Shown here: piece after piece, positions 34,088 to 49,441 of the stretch
How positions within the stretch are numbered: the stretch's first letter is position 1
Layout of the letters: each line of letters opens with the position of its first letter
Assembly (NCBI GenBank): GCA_932521025.1
Contig: OW051473.1
Location: 1,860,001 to 1,924,000, forward strand
Reading direction: 5' to 3'
Length of the DNA stretch: 64,000 nucleotides
DNA from: Oscheius onirici
Lineage: Eukaryota; Nematoda; Chromadorea; Rhabditida; Rhabditidae
Notes under the pieces: generated by a model
What the model saw: only the letters and a program-made list of their open reading frames with translations
What the model was told of the DNA's origin: nothing
The model's database searches: none
Translations under genes and position numbers: made by a program

Positions 34088-37000
34088 ATGGAGGAGAAGA
34101 CCTCCGATGAGAATCTCGTGTTCATAGCGGACTCTTCCGAGACATCGGTCCTGTACTCGATTCAACAGAGGTTCGATCGGAAGAGAATCTACGTATGATT
34201 TTCATAACCACGCTTACTTCCTTGTTTTTAAGACCAATGTCGGTGACAATCTCGTCGTTTTGAATCCTTATGAGAAGTATCCCATCTACGATAATGCTGT
34301 TGTATCACAATTCGGCAGAGAAAACTCTACTGCGTTAGTGACAAAGTTTTACTGGAAGCAAAATGCATTTCAGACATATTTTTGCGGTGGCCAGAGATGC
34401 TCTTGCAGCATTGAAAAGTGGTTCCGACGTCGAGAATATCATCCTCAGTGGCGAATCAGGGTCCGGAAAAACTTTCAACGCATACAATGCAATGCTTTAT
34501 TTGGCGTCTCAAGATGGGGGCAAAGTTGGCTCACAGCAGGTAAAATTAATGTGGAGAAGATAATTCCTTCTAAGATCGACGCATTCAATACAATAATCAA
34601 CAGCTTTGCCTGTGCGAAAACTCCCAAGAACGATTCTGCTACAAGATTTGGATACTGTGCCGATTTGTTGTACAAAAAGTAAGTCGAGTTTTATACCAGA
34701 ACCAACTTTTTCAGTTATATCCTTTCGGGTCTCAACATCAAGACTACCACGCCATTGGAAACTGTACGAGTAGTTTCTCAAAAGCCCGGAGAGCGCAACT
34801 TTAATGTATTTTACGAAATAGTTCATGGTCTGGAGACGGAGCACAAATCAAGTATGGGGATGAAAGACGGTCAAAAGTTTTTCTACATGGGTCAGGTGAT
34901 CATGCATTCTACACAAAACTTGCTGTGTTTTAGGGAAAAGTCCAAGAGACTGCATCTCTTGACAGACAGAACTTTTTAAAGCTAGAAAATGCCTTGGAAG
35001 TTATGGGCTTCACCGAGGATCAAAGAAGTCTCATTTTCAAGACTGTTGTCGCTATACTTCACCTCGGGAATGTGTTCTTTCGGCAAAAGCGAACAGTATG
35101 GCGCGTTAAGTCCCAAAAACATGTCTTTAGATGCCAAACCAGCCGTCTGAAGGTGTCGAAGTTGGCAACGAGACAGAAGTAAATTGGACCAGCTATCTGC
35201 TGGAGGTCGATCACAACCTTTGGTCACAATCATTCGCCTCCAAAATTACCGTAAGTTTGAATAACAACATCCATTGTCTTTTAAAGAAATCAGAGGAAGG
35301 TCTCAATACTACAGCCTACGATATGGGCCAAGCTCTCGATGCCAGAGACTCCCTCGCTCAAATGATCTATGAAGAGCTTTTCAACTGGATTCTTGGTAGA
35401 ATCTCGTACAACCTCAAATGCCGCGACGCTACTGCTACTATCACAGTAGTCGACATGTATGGCTACGAGGTGTGCCGTTTCTCGAAATAAGTCAAAATAT
35501 ACTGATTCAGAAATACAACAATAACGGGCTGGAGCAACTCTTCATAAACTCGGTTAATGAAAAAGTGGCCAATGTTTTTGTCAAGCAGGCATTCTATGAG
35601 CATGTTGAAAACTATATTCGCGAAGGAGTACATGCCCCCGTTGAGGTAAGAAACACAGTTTGAAGATGAGTAGCCGTATTTTTCAGAACCCTGCAAACTT
35701 GGACAATACAAAGACTGTCGATCTTTTGATGAAGAAACCATACGGTCTTTTGAACATTTTGGACGATGAAGCAAAGTTTCCGAAGGTATTTTGACATCAT
35801 TCTCGTCAAAATATGAGATTTCAGGGCTCTGATGAGACCTACCTCCAGCACTGTACCCTAAATCACGCTGACAAGATAAATTACGGCAAAGCTAGAAGCA
35901 AGGATCGTCAGGAGTTTTGTGTTCGCCATTTCTCTGGATCAACGTGGTATTCTGTCAATGATTTTGTTCATCGAAACAAAAGAACAGTTTCTACTATGCT
36001 TGTGAAAGTTCTTGCTGAAAGTCAAAACTCTGTTAGTTTTTGACTTTTTCATAAAATTTATGCTCCAGATCATTTCCATGCTGTTCCGTCCAATTTATAA
36101 GAAAAATCATGCTCACATAATTTTCAATGCCAAACAAGTTGTGCTAGCCGCAAATGCTCTTTCTGAGAAACTTTTGAAGTAAGTCCTTTGGTTTTTGAAG
36201 TATCTTTGTATCAATGTTCAGTGGCTCTTCGCGGTACGTTTTCTGCATCAAGTCAAACAATGAGCGCCAGGCGGCCCGATTTGACATCCCCACAGTTTCA
36301 AGGCAACTGAAGGCTCTCTGTATCAACGACCTTCTACTATTCCGTCTCCGAGGCTATCCAATTCGAATTCCCTTTTCTCTCTTCACCCAGAAGTACGTTT
36401 AAAAGCAAAATCTAAATGGCAAAAAGAGTTGCCCACGGCTGGAATCGAACCAGCGTCGCCACGGCCACAACGTGGAGTACTAACCACTATACTACGTGGG
36501 CCGATAGCGTTTGCCATTCGGCCTGTTGACACTGCCACTACAAGAGACTGCTTGTAGGTATCGCTGCCTTCTTCTCTCCGACATTACTATGCATCAAAAA
36601 CAGAAGGAAATAATTGTGGATATTTTGGAGGGACAAGGAGAAGAATATTTCATGGATAACAAAATTGGTAATCGGGTGCAGTATAATTAAAGTCTTGATT
36701 CAGGACGGAATTACGTTTTCCTTCGGGACCGCCTTCTTGTCAAACTCGACTTCGAAAGAGAGAGAATAAGGAAAAAGGCTGAAGTCATGATTCAGAAAAC
36801 AATCAGAGCGTATGCTACCAGAAAGAAGTATCTGAAAGTACGAAAAGCCACGATTGTTCTCCAGGCAGGGCTGAGAGGATGGAAAGCAAGGTTTCGCACG
36901 CAAAATGACAAAAAACTATTCCTTTTTTTTCAGAAAAGTTACCAATGTGATGAAAAACGAAATGTTGGCCAAGCTTGGACTACCCAGTAGACGCAATCGT

Positions 37001-40000
37001 CGTCTGGAGGCGTATCACGTGGGTCTCAAAGATCCGACAGGAGACAAGGTATGTATGTTTAATGCGAATAACATGTAACTTTTCAATTAAAAAAAAGTTA
37101 ATTTTTTTTGACAAAAAACAATCTAAAACTTTTTAGGACGTCCGTTCCACTACAACCATGACGGATTATCTTGACGTCTCTCCAGAAGCCAATCTCGCCA
37201 TGGAAAGAGCCGCCTCACGGTAGAATACAATTTCGGCAGCGAATATAAAATATTTCAGCATTGCCGACTCTCAGGAAACTGAGCCGACCACAAAATATCT
37301 GAGCTCTCCGCTGAAGACGAAAATAGCCCTCGAATCCATTTCCATGGAGCAGTTTGCAGAACAAAACTATAGGGTAGGTATAATTTTCTAAAATCCTGTA
37401 AAAGTAAAACAAAAAACAAAAAGAGTTGCCCACGGCTGGAATCGAACCAGCGTCGCCACGGCCACAACGTGGAGTACTAACCACTATACTACGTGGGCCG
37501 AAAGCTCGAGCGCCTGTTGATTGAGACTATTCCGGCCGTTTCAGGGTCACCTTCTCGAGGTCAGAAGAGAACCCATCATCACGCCATTTCTGCCAAAAGA
37601 CAATGATCTTGATTTCCGGATGTCTTTGGAAATATTCAAATTACTTCTCAAGCACATGAATGACACCAAATTGAAGCCGGATCATCTGGATGAGCTGGCT
37701 AGATACATTGTTCATCAGGTTGTGATATTTTATGGAGTAAACTAAGCTTTTCAGGGTATTAACAACGCTTATCAGCGAGACGAAATCTATGTTCAAGTCT
37801 GCAATCAAACCTACAAGAACAAGGACAAAGTTGCCACTGAACGTGGATACAGAATCCTACAAATGTGCCTCGCCTGCTTTCCTCCGACAGAGAATGTCAT
37901 TCCCATGCTGGCAGGGTTAGCGTTCATTTTCTCGCAAAAAAAACCTTCTGGTTAAGATTCCTCAGTTCAACTCCGGCTAACGTACGAGCACGGCTGGAAG
38001 AACTACTTCAGAAACGACTCAAAGTTCGCGGCAGTCAGGCAAGCTTGTTTTTGTCCATTTTTTATCCATCCATTATTTCACCCATTTGAATTAAAACTGT
38101 CGATCTAATTGCTCGACGTGAATTTACTGTAAACGCCGCGCATTCAGTCATGATCGCTTTTGTTGCTTCAAGCTTTCATGTAATTCAAACATCCTCCGTT
38201 TAATGAAAAATATTGATTTAGATTTTTTGGATACAAAATTTTCAAATTTTAGACTTCTCGACAACTCCCTCTTTCTCTCTTGGAACTTGCTGCCTTCAAC
38301 ACATACCACAGCCCAGTGGTTAATGTGATCAGTTACGAGAATGAAGATGCTGTGGAAGCCCACTCCTGGATGACAACGGCAGATGTCGCTAGCAGAGTTC
38401 TTCGTCATAGGTGAGATTTTATATTTTTCATTGAGATTGTTTTTTGAAGAGGAATTGGAGACCCAACCGGCTGGACAATCGAATTTGAAAAGAATGATCA
38501 CATTGTTTCCGCTTCGGGAAATCACTTCTTCCATGATGCTTTGGCCGAGCTGGATTATGGAAAACAGGACAATAAAAAGTTAGTTTGATATTTTTCACAT
38601 TCAACAACGGCTTTTCAGGTTGGCGTTCCTCAGTTTCGCAACAGAGAGAACTGTTCCTCCAATGAACAAGAAGAAACCGATGCCGGAACCCAAAATGCCT
38701 GAACATGGACGGTGAGCAAAGCAATATATTTTTATTTTTACTTTTTCAGTAGTCCAGTTGAGCGAAGAAAAGAACGACGAGTAGAGAAGGCCATGTCTCC
38801 GTTGGTTGAGCGACGGCACAGAAGAGCTAGCGGCAATAGAAGTCGTGACAGTGAATCTCGGGATGCTCCACCTCTGCCTCCTGTTGAGCCTCCAAGCGAC
38901 TACAGCCTATCAGAAGAGGACAAATTCAAGGATGACGACTATACGTATACTTCAATTCGAAAGAAAGGTGGCATTTTCTTCCGTGTGATTAGTCAAGACT
39001 ATTTTTAGACAATCGCAGACCAAAAGACGTTGTTGCTAGTCCCGAAGTTGAAAGACACAAACCATATGAGAGCATTGAGGAGCAGCCGCCTGTTGTCGAA
39101 AAAGTGCCTGAACCAGTCCGAGCTCCTCCAGGATTTCCTGAAAATCGTCCTCTGATGTCTATGATGGATCCTAACGGACAAAACCAGCACTACGGAATGT
39201 ACGCTCCTCAGCAATCCATGGTAAGTTCTATAAATGATCTTTGTTTGATAGAGACATGCTCATTTAGAGCGAGTACAAAATTTTATTGTTTTCAGCCAAT
39301 AATCCAGTACGTCCCAGTAATGATGCAGCCTCAAATGATGAATCCGATGAGCGTAATGAATGGGCAGCCAATGATAGTCAACAATCCGGCTTATGGTTAT
39401 ACCATGCAACAGTCATACGGAATGGATCCCAATGGTTAGTCTTCCTGAAATGTTAATTACGTCAACATTTAGCGACACAAAGATCCTGGGGCGCAAACAA
39501 CAGCATGGCTGGATACGCCATTGTGGAAAACGATCGTCCTCAGGATCAACGCGCTCGCAATGACAGTTATGTGCCTAGCGAGTACTCTTCGAACAGTGTG
39601 GCGTCAAGAATCAGAAGAATGCCTGTCCCTTCAAACAACAAAGACGTTGACAGATTCCTCGACGAAGTTTTCGACCAAGTGCTCTCGCCTGAGGAACTGC
39701 GAACCAGCAGTGCTACTCCACAGCAAATTGCATCTTCTATCAAAGGAGGTCTTTATGGTCCCGACTACGACACGGTATGAAAATTTCGAGTTTTTCTTAA
39801 CTTTTAATTCAGACGTCTTCGACAGTTTACAACAATCCAAACGTAACCAGGATGAGTAACGGCTACCACACTCTTGAGAATGACAACAGAAGTGGCAGAT
39901 ACGATTACATTGATCGAGTAAGCGATTTACTGTTCATTCATAGAAAGTCGAAGTTTCTTTATCTATTCGAAAACGTATTTATCTCTATAACTATGGGATT

Positions 40001-43000
40001 GATTTGAAATCAATGCCGGTCAAGCGAAAGAACTATCTCACTGTGGAAGACTAACCTCAACTGGGAAAGTGATCCTAACACCACACTGAATTGTACATCC
40101 ACCTATTTTAAATTGCTCCCAAGGGTCTATGTGTGCTTGTCTGAAACTCTAATTGAGGATAAGGAGGAGTGATTTGTGCGCAACTTAGTTTGAAACAAGT
40201 CACGAAAGAAAAAAAACAAGTGCGCGAACTTTACTTCTTGCGACTTTGGTATTTTCTTTTTAGGGACAGGGGTGATTGGAACGGAGTGACAAGGGACGAA
40301 TGAAAGGGAAAAAAAGAGATTCCGAGAAAGAATTGATAGAAGAAGACAAGGAATCTTTAGCCCAAGCAGGGTGGTGCTATCCTTGTTCTATCAAGGTTTT
40401 ATCGTCTCTGACTATCCGTCTATCCGTGTGAAGCCTCGGCTTGAGCAAATCGAAAAACGTTGGCGCGAGATCAAACCCGCGATACTGGGGGACCGAGTTG
40501 CTGGTAGTGCGTCATGAAAAATGAAAATGTTCTGTGGGAAATCTCGCATGATATACGTCGCTGGCTGCACAGCACTCAGTTAGCACAAAACAGGATGGCC
40601 TGTTGCTCTACTTCTAACACTGAAAACACCTCACTAGTGCCTTTAGATGAACCGTTCTTACGACAGTCCTCGAACTCGTGCAAGAAGTCTACCCAGAGCC
40701 GATCTCAACATCTCCCAGCGCTCTAATGGGTACAGTCAAATCAGAGAAGCTTCCGTCGGTACTCCTCCTAGACGAAATGAGAACTTTCCAACAATTTCCG
40801 TTCATGAACTGAGGTATCCGATGTCTCCCGTACCGCCAGTACCGAGAAAAGAAGGCGACTATCATCCCGGCCACTCCCAGCCGACCGTTGTTATGATGCC
40901 CGTAGAGATACATGGTAAACATATTATTTCCCCATTAATTTGACTCGTTTTCAGAAAACGGTCAGATGATTCCCATCATGAACCCCGGTCAGTCGCTACC
41001 TCACGTCTCAAGAAGAAGCGTAAATCGGTCTTTGTCTGTTTGTCAATTTATTTCTTAGTATACTGCCCAGCCGGGCCCAGTTCGCCGACGGTTTTCATTT
41101 GAAAATGGACAAGATTTTCCTCCCATGTCACCAGAAGTCTTTGAAAATCGAACTCTGCAGGTATGGGACCCATCGTTGATTGTAAAGACGAGATAAATTC
41201 CTCTAGTTGATGCGTACGCCTCCCTCTTATCAAGTCGAGCAATTTGATTCTTTCCTTCTTCTTATCACCTAAGGCTTGTTCAGTGTTTGCATATCGATTC
41301 AACTGTTTCGGAGAAATACTCTACTACTACTGCTATATGTTGCTTTATTGAGATGAAAAATTTCAGAGACGTCCAATCACTCCGTCGTCTCACAAATTTG
41401 AGAGTCCCAACATGAGAGCTGTTCTGCAACACAGGTAGCTGTTTTTCAATTCCGGAACTTTTTTTGCTCTAAACTTGGTTAAAAAACATCTAGTGTTTTT
41501 TGTACAACACAAAAACTTGCAACTTTTTACGCCCTTGAATATGATTCATAATATAATCCAGTTATCTTTGAAAAAGATCTTATGAATTTTTAAGTCAAAT
41601 AATTCTATGTTTTAGACCTCAGCAACAACCCGATTTGTCAAGAGCGCCGAGCAAAGTCAACGGCGGGCCTCGACTTCCGACGACACCAGTCAAATCGCCA
41701 CTAGTTGACCGAAAAGCCGTATGTTTTCACAAAAGTTCATTTTTTTTCTATTTTTTAAGCAGTCTGGTCTACCTCGGATTCCGCTGGATCAGTATGCCGA
41801 TCCGGTAATTCAGAACACTGTCTCGAACAGTGAAAGACCGAACCCGAACAAGTTCAGAGTCCCTGAGAGGTCTTTGATGAAAGAAAATCAGGCTATTGAA
41901 CGTGAAGCTTTGAGGAAAATTAATGAACGGCTGAAGGTAGGTCAAGCAATAATGTTTAAATGACTAACACACACTAATACAGAATTTGCCACCACCTGTA
42001 GAACAGATCAAAATATTTCGTCCAAAGCCGCCTCCGCCAAAGCCAGTAGCTGTTCCTGAACCTCAACAGCTGGAAGTGATGATTCCGGATGAACCTAACA
42101 CTCTCTATTTTCCTGTTCCGGAAGAACCAGAACCTATTTACGTCCAGGTGGAGGTACTAACATTCTAACACACTTTTTCCTTATTTTAATCTTTGAAACT
42201 GTTGCTACATGTTTGATGTAGACATTGCAGCAGCCCGAACCCGTAATCCAGAACGAATGGATTTACGAAGGAGATGTCGATCGCCCTCCAGAGCTTCAAG
42301 GACAATACAAGGGAGAATCTGCCGTCTCATATCTACCACAAATTAACGGAACAAATGGTACATTAAAGCCGAAAGAAGAGAGACCAGCCGTAAAATATAC
42401 TAAACAGCCATGGAAACTTACCATCAGAAAAGAGGTAATAGCGACTAAAATGGTGTCATTTTCATGATTTAGATGTTCCTTCCACACGAACAGTTGGACG
42501 ATTCGAAAGTTATCAATCAAGTCTTCTCTCAAATCATTGAGGATTGCCGTCGAGCGATCGCTTATCGTATTAGGGCTTATGAGAGAGATGACGTTGTTCA
42601 TATACTCAGTGAGTCTTGAATCTTTTGCGAATTATATTTTCCTTCAGAACATAACAATATTCCTCCGGACATGCTGAACCGTCAGCACGAGATTCCAACA
42701 GCCATCAAGGCCGAAATTGTCGCGGCTGCAAGAACGTGGCCGTTGTATTTCAATCAAATCTATGAGGTACTCTACTTCGAAATTATAAAAATACGAAAAT
42801 TTAGGTGGTGGAAGAACGGGCTGACGAGTCTGTTTCTGTTCTTCTGTCTATTGGTGAGCACGGGGTTCGTCTTCTGCTTCATACGCCTCTTGACAAAGAG
42901 AACCCACTGAAAGTACAAGATCACTTGATGTGAGTTTTTCAAACAAAAATATAAAGCGGTAATTTAAGCTATCCGGACATCGTTGAGGCCACATTAGAAA

Positions 43001-45589
43001 GCGACGACACCGTTTGTATTCATGCCAAGAGTGGAATCTCTATTCGACTTCGTACCCCAATGGCCGGACAGATTACCGAACAGATTGAAAAATGTCTCTA
43101 TGGAGCAACTAAAGTAAGACATCAGAAAACCGACCGCATTAATGGCCATTCAGAGACGACAGTTTGTCCGTGCTATTGCTGACTACATGACCACAGAGCC
43201 AAACCTTCTTGCCTTCCAGCGCGGAGATATCATTGAAATAGTGTGTTATCAGTTAAAATGTTAACCGTTTTTAAGGTTGGTCAGCCGGACGGAGAAGAAA
43301 GCCCAGAAGCCTGGTTGTACGGAAAAATTGGCAACCGATATGGAAATCTACCTTCCCAATACGTTGTTCCCGTCGAAGACCACGTGAGAGTTTTTTTTAA
43401 TTCATTTCGTATGTTTATAGGGCACTCAGCAAGCCAATGTACCGCCTCCACTACCTCTCGTTTCTGACGACTACCCCAATTCGGAGAGAGATCACTCCCT
43501 TCACAACGGATTCATGGACGATTTCGACGATTTGAACGGTCGCGATCATTTCGGCCATCCTTTGGATCGCTACAACATGATGGAGTACGCTTTGAAGTTC
43601 TTCCGAATTCCGAAAGGATACGATACTACTCTTAGACGTGGAAGTAAGACATTAAACATATATTTAACTCAAAAATAACGTTCAGAAAAACAGTGGACTT
43701 GGCAAGAAGTTGCTCAGATGATCAAGTGGTCAGACAAGTGCATAACTCACTCACTTCTCCGTCTTGAAACCAAGGATCTTGAAAAACTGGCTGTGGATGC
43801 TTTCAAATGTGAGTTTTAACTGACTCTACTTGATAATCTTGTAGGTATTATGATGTACATGGGCGACGAAACTATCAAGAGAGGAGAAAGTGTCACTGAT
43901 GTGGTCTATCGTCTTCTCTATATCTGCAATAAGAACTCTGAATTGAAAGACGAAGTTTACTGTCAAATAATCAAGCAAACGACCAACAACAAGTCTAACA
44001 AGTGAGTAAAATGTATGTTTGTCATTCTTTTGTCTCAGACCCGAAAGTTGGCTGCGTGGTTGGCGTCTCTTTGTCATCTTGACAGCCTACTATGATAGTT
44101 CCCTTTCTCTTAAGCCGTATTTGCTCACCTATCTTGCTGACAACGCTGACGACATGAGAAGAGCATTCCATGGTTTGATTGAATGGGTTCATTCTGATAT
44201 TTTTCGCTTAAGGAACCGCCAAGATCTGCATGGACAACCTGAACCAAACCTTCCAACATGGAGGAAGAAAATATCTTCTAGGAGCAAAAGAAGTAGAGGA
44301 AGTTACCAATGGAAAACATCTGCGACGACAAATGTACTGTCTGCCGGGAGGACATCAGAAAATGATCAACACTAAGATTGTCACCGTTGTTGAGGAAATC
44401 ATTCAGGTAAGATTATTTTAATCCGATCTTGTTGGGAGATATTGAAATATAGTTTTTCTTTCGCCAACCATTTTTTCAGGAAATGTGCAACGAGATGAAC
44501 GTCCGAAGTCCAGCTGAGCAGCAAGAGTTCAGCCTATGCTATGTCACTGAAAAAGGTACAAATTTCTAGTCTTCTGCTTTACTTTCTTTTCAGAGAATCG
44601 AGTCGAAGCATGTTCAAACGGAGACTATATTATGGATATCTGTACTGAGATGGAACACAAATCTCAGCCATTCCAGTTTATCCTTCGAAGATCTGTCTGG
44701 GTACATCCGTTGCGTCTCGACAACCCCGTCTTCATCGATATCATGTTCTTCCAGGTTAACAAATTTGTCTGTTTCTACTCAAATTTTCAGCTTCTCCCCG
44801 ACTATCTCCTTGGCTTCTTCATTAACATGGTCAACAATGGCGGTCTCAGTGCCACAATGACTGACGACGTAATTCAACTAGCTGCTCTCGTGCATCTGAC
44901 GGCCAATAACGGGAAGAGTACTGTCATAAACAGGTAGTACCGTGTAGAAATATTTATTTCCGATTTCTTCAGTAAATCAATTCATGCTCTGATTCCGGGC
45001 CCGATTCTGGATCAGAGAATCATGCATCCAGAGACGTGGATAGACCGTATCAACAGAAGGTTGACTGCTTTCGGTATGAACATGTCTACAATCCAGGCAA
45101 GGGCTGCCTTCCTCGGTTAGTTCGCTACTTCGATTAAAAGGAACAGTGTGCTAGAAAAGAAGTTCCACTAATACTATCGTTCAGATTCAATATTCTCAAA
45201 AAGCTTTGCAGATGTCCTCTCCCGTTGGCCCCAGTTTGGATCAGCCAAATTTGAGATTGACTCTATCAGCCTCGAAGGTTCTCCACTCCCACAATTACAT
45301 CTCTCCATCGGAAAAACTGGAGTACGTCTCATTTCTCCCAGAACCCATAGGATCTTTGAAGAGTACAGTTACGACAAGGTTAGCTTCCAGCCGACGGTAG
45401 TTATGACATATTTTTTAGCTCGTCAGCAGCTCGGTGAAGAAAGAACATAGAGGCAATGTCATGGATATGGTCGTCAGAACAAGTCACGGAGACAAAACCT
45501 ACGAGCTGATGACACCTGAAGCTGTACATGCTAACCGTCTTCTGCAGCAATACAAATTTGTTGTTCAAGAGAACGAAGGTCTTCTATAA
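34088..45589 (+). CDS. MyTH4-FERM-SH3 unconventional myosin (class XV/XII-like)
   Basis: A very large gene of about 40 exons. The motor domain (to about 36.7 kb) has P-loop GESGSGKT, switch II VVDMYGYE, then GLEQLFINSVNEK, and the converter-side CIKSNNERQ and LRGYPIRIPF. Switch I reads NDSATRFG, divergent from the canonical NxNSSRFG. One or two IQ motifs follow (VMIQKTIRAYATRKKYL). The tail has MyTH4-1 (from 37.5 kb, MSLEIFKLLLKHMND), a degenerate FERM-like part (HSPVVNVISYENEDAVEAHS), a long Pro/Gln/Arg-rich linker (38.7-42.5 kb), a FERM-like block (FSQIIEDCRRAIAYRI), SH3 (RAIADYMTTEPNLLAFQRGD, ending NLPSQYV), MyTH4-2 (MMEYALKFFRIPKGY) and the C-terminal FERM (to 45.6 kb). This order is that of myosin XV; nematodes also have their own class XII with duplicated MyTH4-FERM. 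It is an actin motor likely acting in protrusions or transport. Confidence 0.85.
36431..36501 (-). tRNA. tRNA-His (GTG), copy 1
   Basis: On the minus strand 71 bases fold as a full cloverleaf: acceptor stem GCCCACG/CGTGGGC, D-arm with AGTGGTTAGTA (A box), anticodon stem CCACG/CGTGG with loop TTGTGGC giving anticodon GTG, and T-arm with GGTTCGATTCC (B box). A T5 run follows on the minus strand as Pol III terminator. It lies antisense in the myosin intron 36393-36556. Confidence 0.95.
37428..37498 (-). tRNA. tRNA-His (GTG), copy 2
   Basis: Identical in all 71 bases to the copy at 36431-36501, also antisense in a myosin intron, 997 bp away. The short flanks match too (AAAAAGAGTT before it on the plus strand, and GGGCCGA after it), including the T-run terminator, so it arose by a recent duplication or is kept identical by conversion. 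Confidence 0.95.
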
Positions 45590-45646
45590 TTTATTCTCTT
45601 TATATATCTAGATCATCATATCCCATACTGTCTTGTCATGAAAAAT

Positions 45647-45652
45647 AATAAA
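45647..45652 (+). promoter_or_regulatory. AATAAA polyadenylation signal of the myosin gene
   Basis: A canonical AATAAA lies 58 bases after the myosin stop codon, consistent with the short 3' UTRs seen elsewhere in the window. Confidence 0.55.
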
Positions 45653-46566
45653 TATATGATTTGCAAAAAATGATGTCGGTGTGTCCCGGAAGAATGACTC
45701 TCCCAGACATATTACGAAAAAATGCTTCTTTAAATCAACGTTTTCCTGAAAGTTTTCTGCTTTTGTTTCAAAGCAACTTATCTATATTTAAGAGCAAGAA
45801 GTTAACATTGGATCTATAAATTAAGGTTTTGGGTAATTTATCTAGATCTTTTAAACGCAGATTACACATTTTCTCATTCACCGAACTTCAAAAGTTACCT
45901 TTCTTGTATTACATCTGTTAAGCCAGTTTCTCGAATCGCATGCAGTTTAGCGTAAAGCGTGCTCTGTTGGCAATGACGCCACCTGGTGAAATACTGTATG
46001 AGAGAGAAAACAAAATACGTGATTACGACAAAAATTTAGCTACAGTTCATAAGATGCAGCTTATCTTCTCAAAAGAGCCTCTTCAACCAAGTCAATTTCT
46101 CCTTCTGTGCGGATCTCGTAGAATTACATTTTAAAAACTAAAGACAACGCGAAATTTTTTTCTCACTGACTAGTCTTTTTGAAGAAACAATTAAGTTGTG
46201 AAGAATAAAACATCCCTCATTTTCATTTGCTTCTACACTCGATCTTTAATATTGGTTTTCTCAAAATTGATGCCTTGTCTTTTCCCATTCCTGACGATGT
46301 ACAGCCTCCCATCTATGAGGGCATCGATTCTTGACGGGCAAAGCAAGCCAATTATGTGGCACATCCTTTATCCATTCTCCTTGTTCGATTCCGCAGTGCA
46401 CTGTCATTTCCTCGTGGTCATTTCCGCACATGCAAGTGCGCTATCTTATCAACGAGTATTTGCTGACCTTTATTTGCGATCTTATGAAGTTTTCAATCTT
46501 TTTCACGAATTCAAAAATTTTAATCTGCGTTTTTTCCTTCATATTGGCAAAGATTATGTTTTTTAG
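45653..46566 (+). other. Intergenic, promoter side of the p38 gene
   Basis: About 0.9 kb, AT-rich. Short frames at 45940-46134 and 46198-46566 show no conserved content. The TTTTTTAG directly before 46567 is a splice or trans-splice acceptor. Confidence 0.4.
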
Positions 46567-48645
<2,079 letters not shown>

Positions 48646-49441
48646 CTGCTTTGCAAGCTATGCATCTTTCCTATCCATTCCTCTTACTTCAGCTACCTTT
48701 TTCGCATAACCTCAACTTTTTCTGAGCGTAAACTTGTATTATAGGAACTCTTGTATGCGCTTTTTCTTTTACTTACTGATCAAAAGAAAGATTTCTACGG
48801 TTATTCCTATTGCACTTTGTGTTCATTGCCCACCATTGTGATAGTCTGTAGTGTAGATGAAACAAACCTTCGTGTACTATTGCCTAGCTTCAAATAAAAC
48901 TACGATACTCCTTTATTCCATCGCATTACTGATTCTCTCTTGTTGGCCTTTGTTTTTTTGTTGCTTTAGAGTTGGATAAGACGCTTCAGTTTGGAGGACG
49001 TTTGGAGGCTAGTTTAAAAAATGCCAACGATTCTTATTTTTTTGAATAGTGTGGTTTCAAAAGAGTTTCACTTCAAAGGCTTGGATCATTCAATGTCTCA
49101 AAGGCGAATGTTCCGATCTTTTCTGTTCCATTATCCAAACCATTAAAGTCGTGGCTGGCGCATTATCCTCTCTCGAAAAACTCAAATGACTCATAATGTC
49201 ATTAAAGTGCGCTCGCTACAGTCTGACCACTCACTCGATCTCCGCTACGGGTTCTATCATGTGGTTATGGGACGCATGTTTTCCGTCTATTCAACATGTC
49301 ATCCGCGACGAGTCCGATTTTCACGCGGCCATTCTAAGACTCTAATGCCCTCAAAGGAAGTTCAGTTTCACTTTAGTGAAAAAGTTCTCTGGCGATCCTA
49401 TTAAAGCCGGCTCGTAAGTGGAACCACCAGCCACTTGCAAG
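48646..49441 (+). other. Intergenic between p38 and collagen genes
   Basis: About 0.8 kb. An AATAAA at about 48894 may serve the p38 gene. A short frame at 49186-49404 is not convincing. Confidence 0.4.

Noticed and set aside
39950..40640. Possible separate gene inside the long myosin intron
   Set aside because: Only short frames; phases of the flanking exons join correctly without it.
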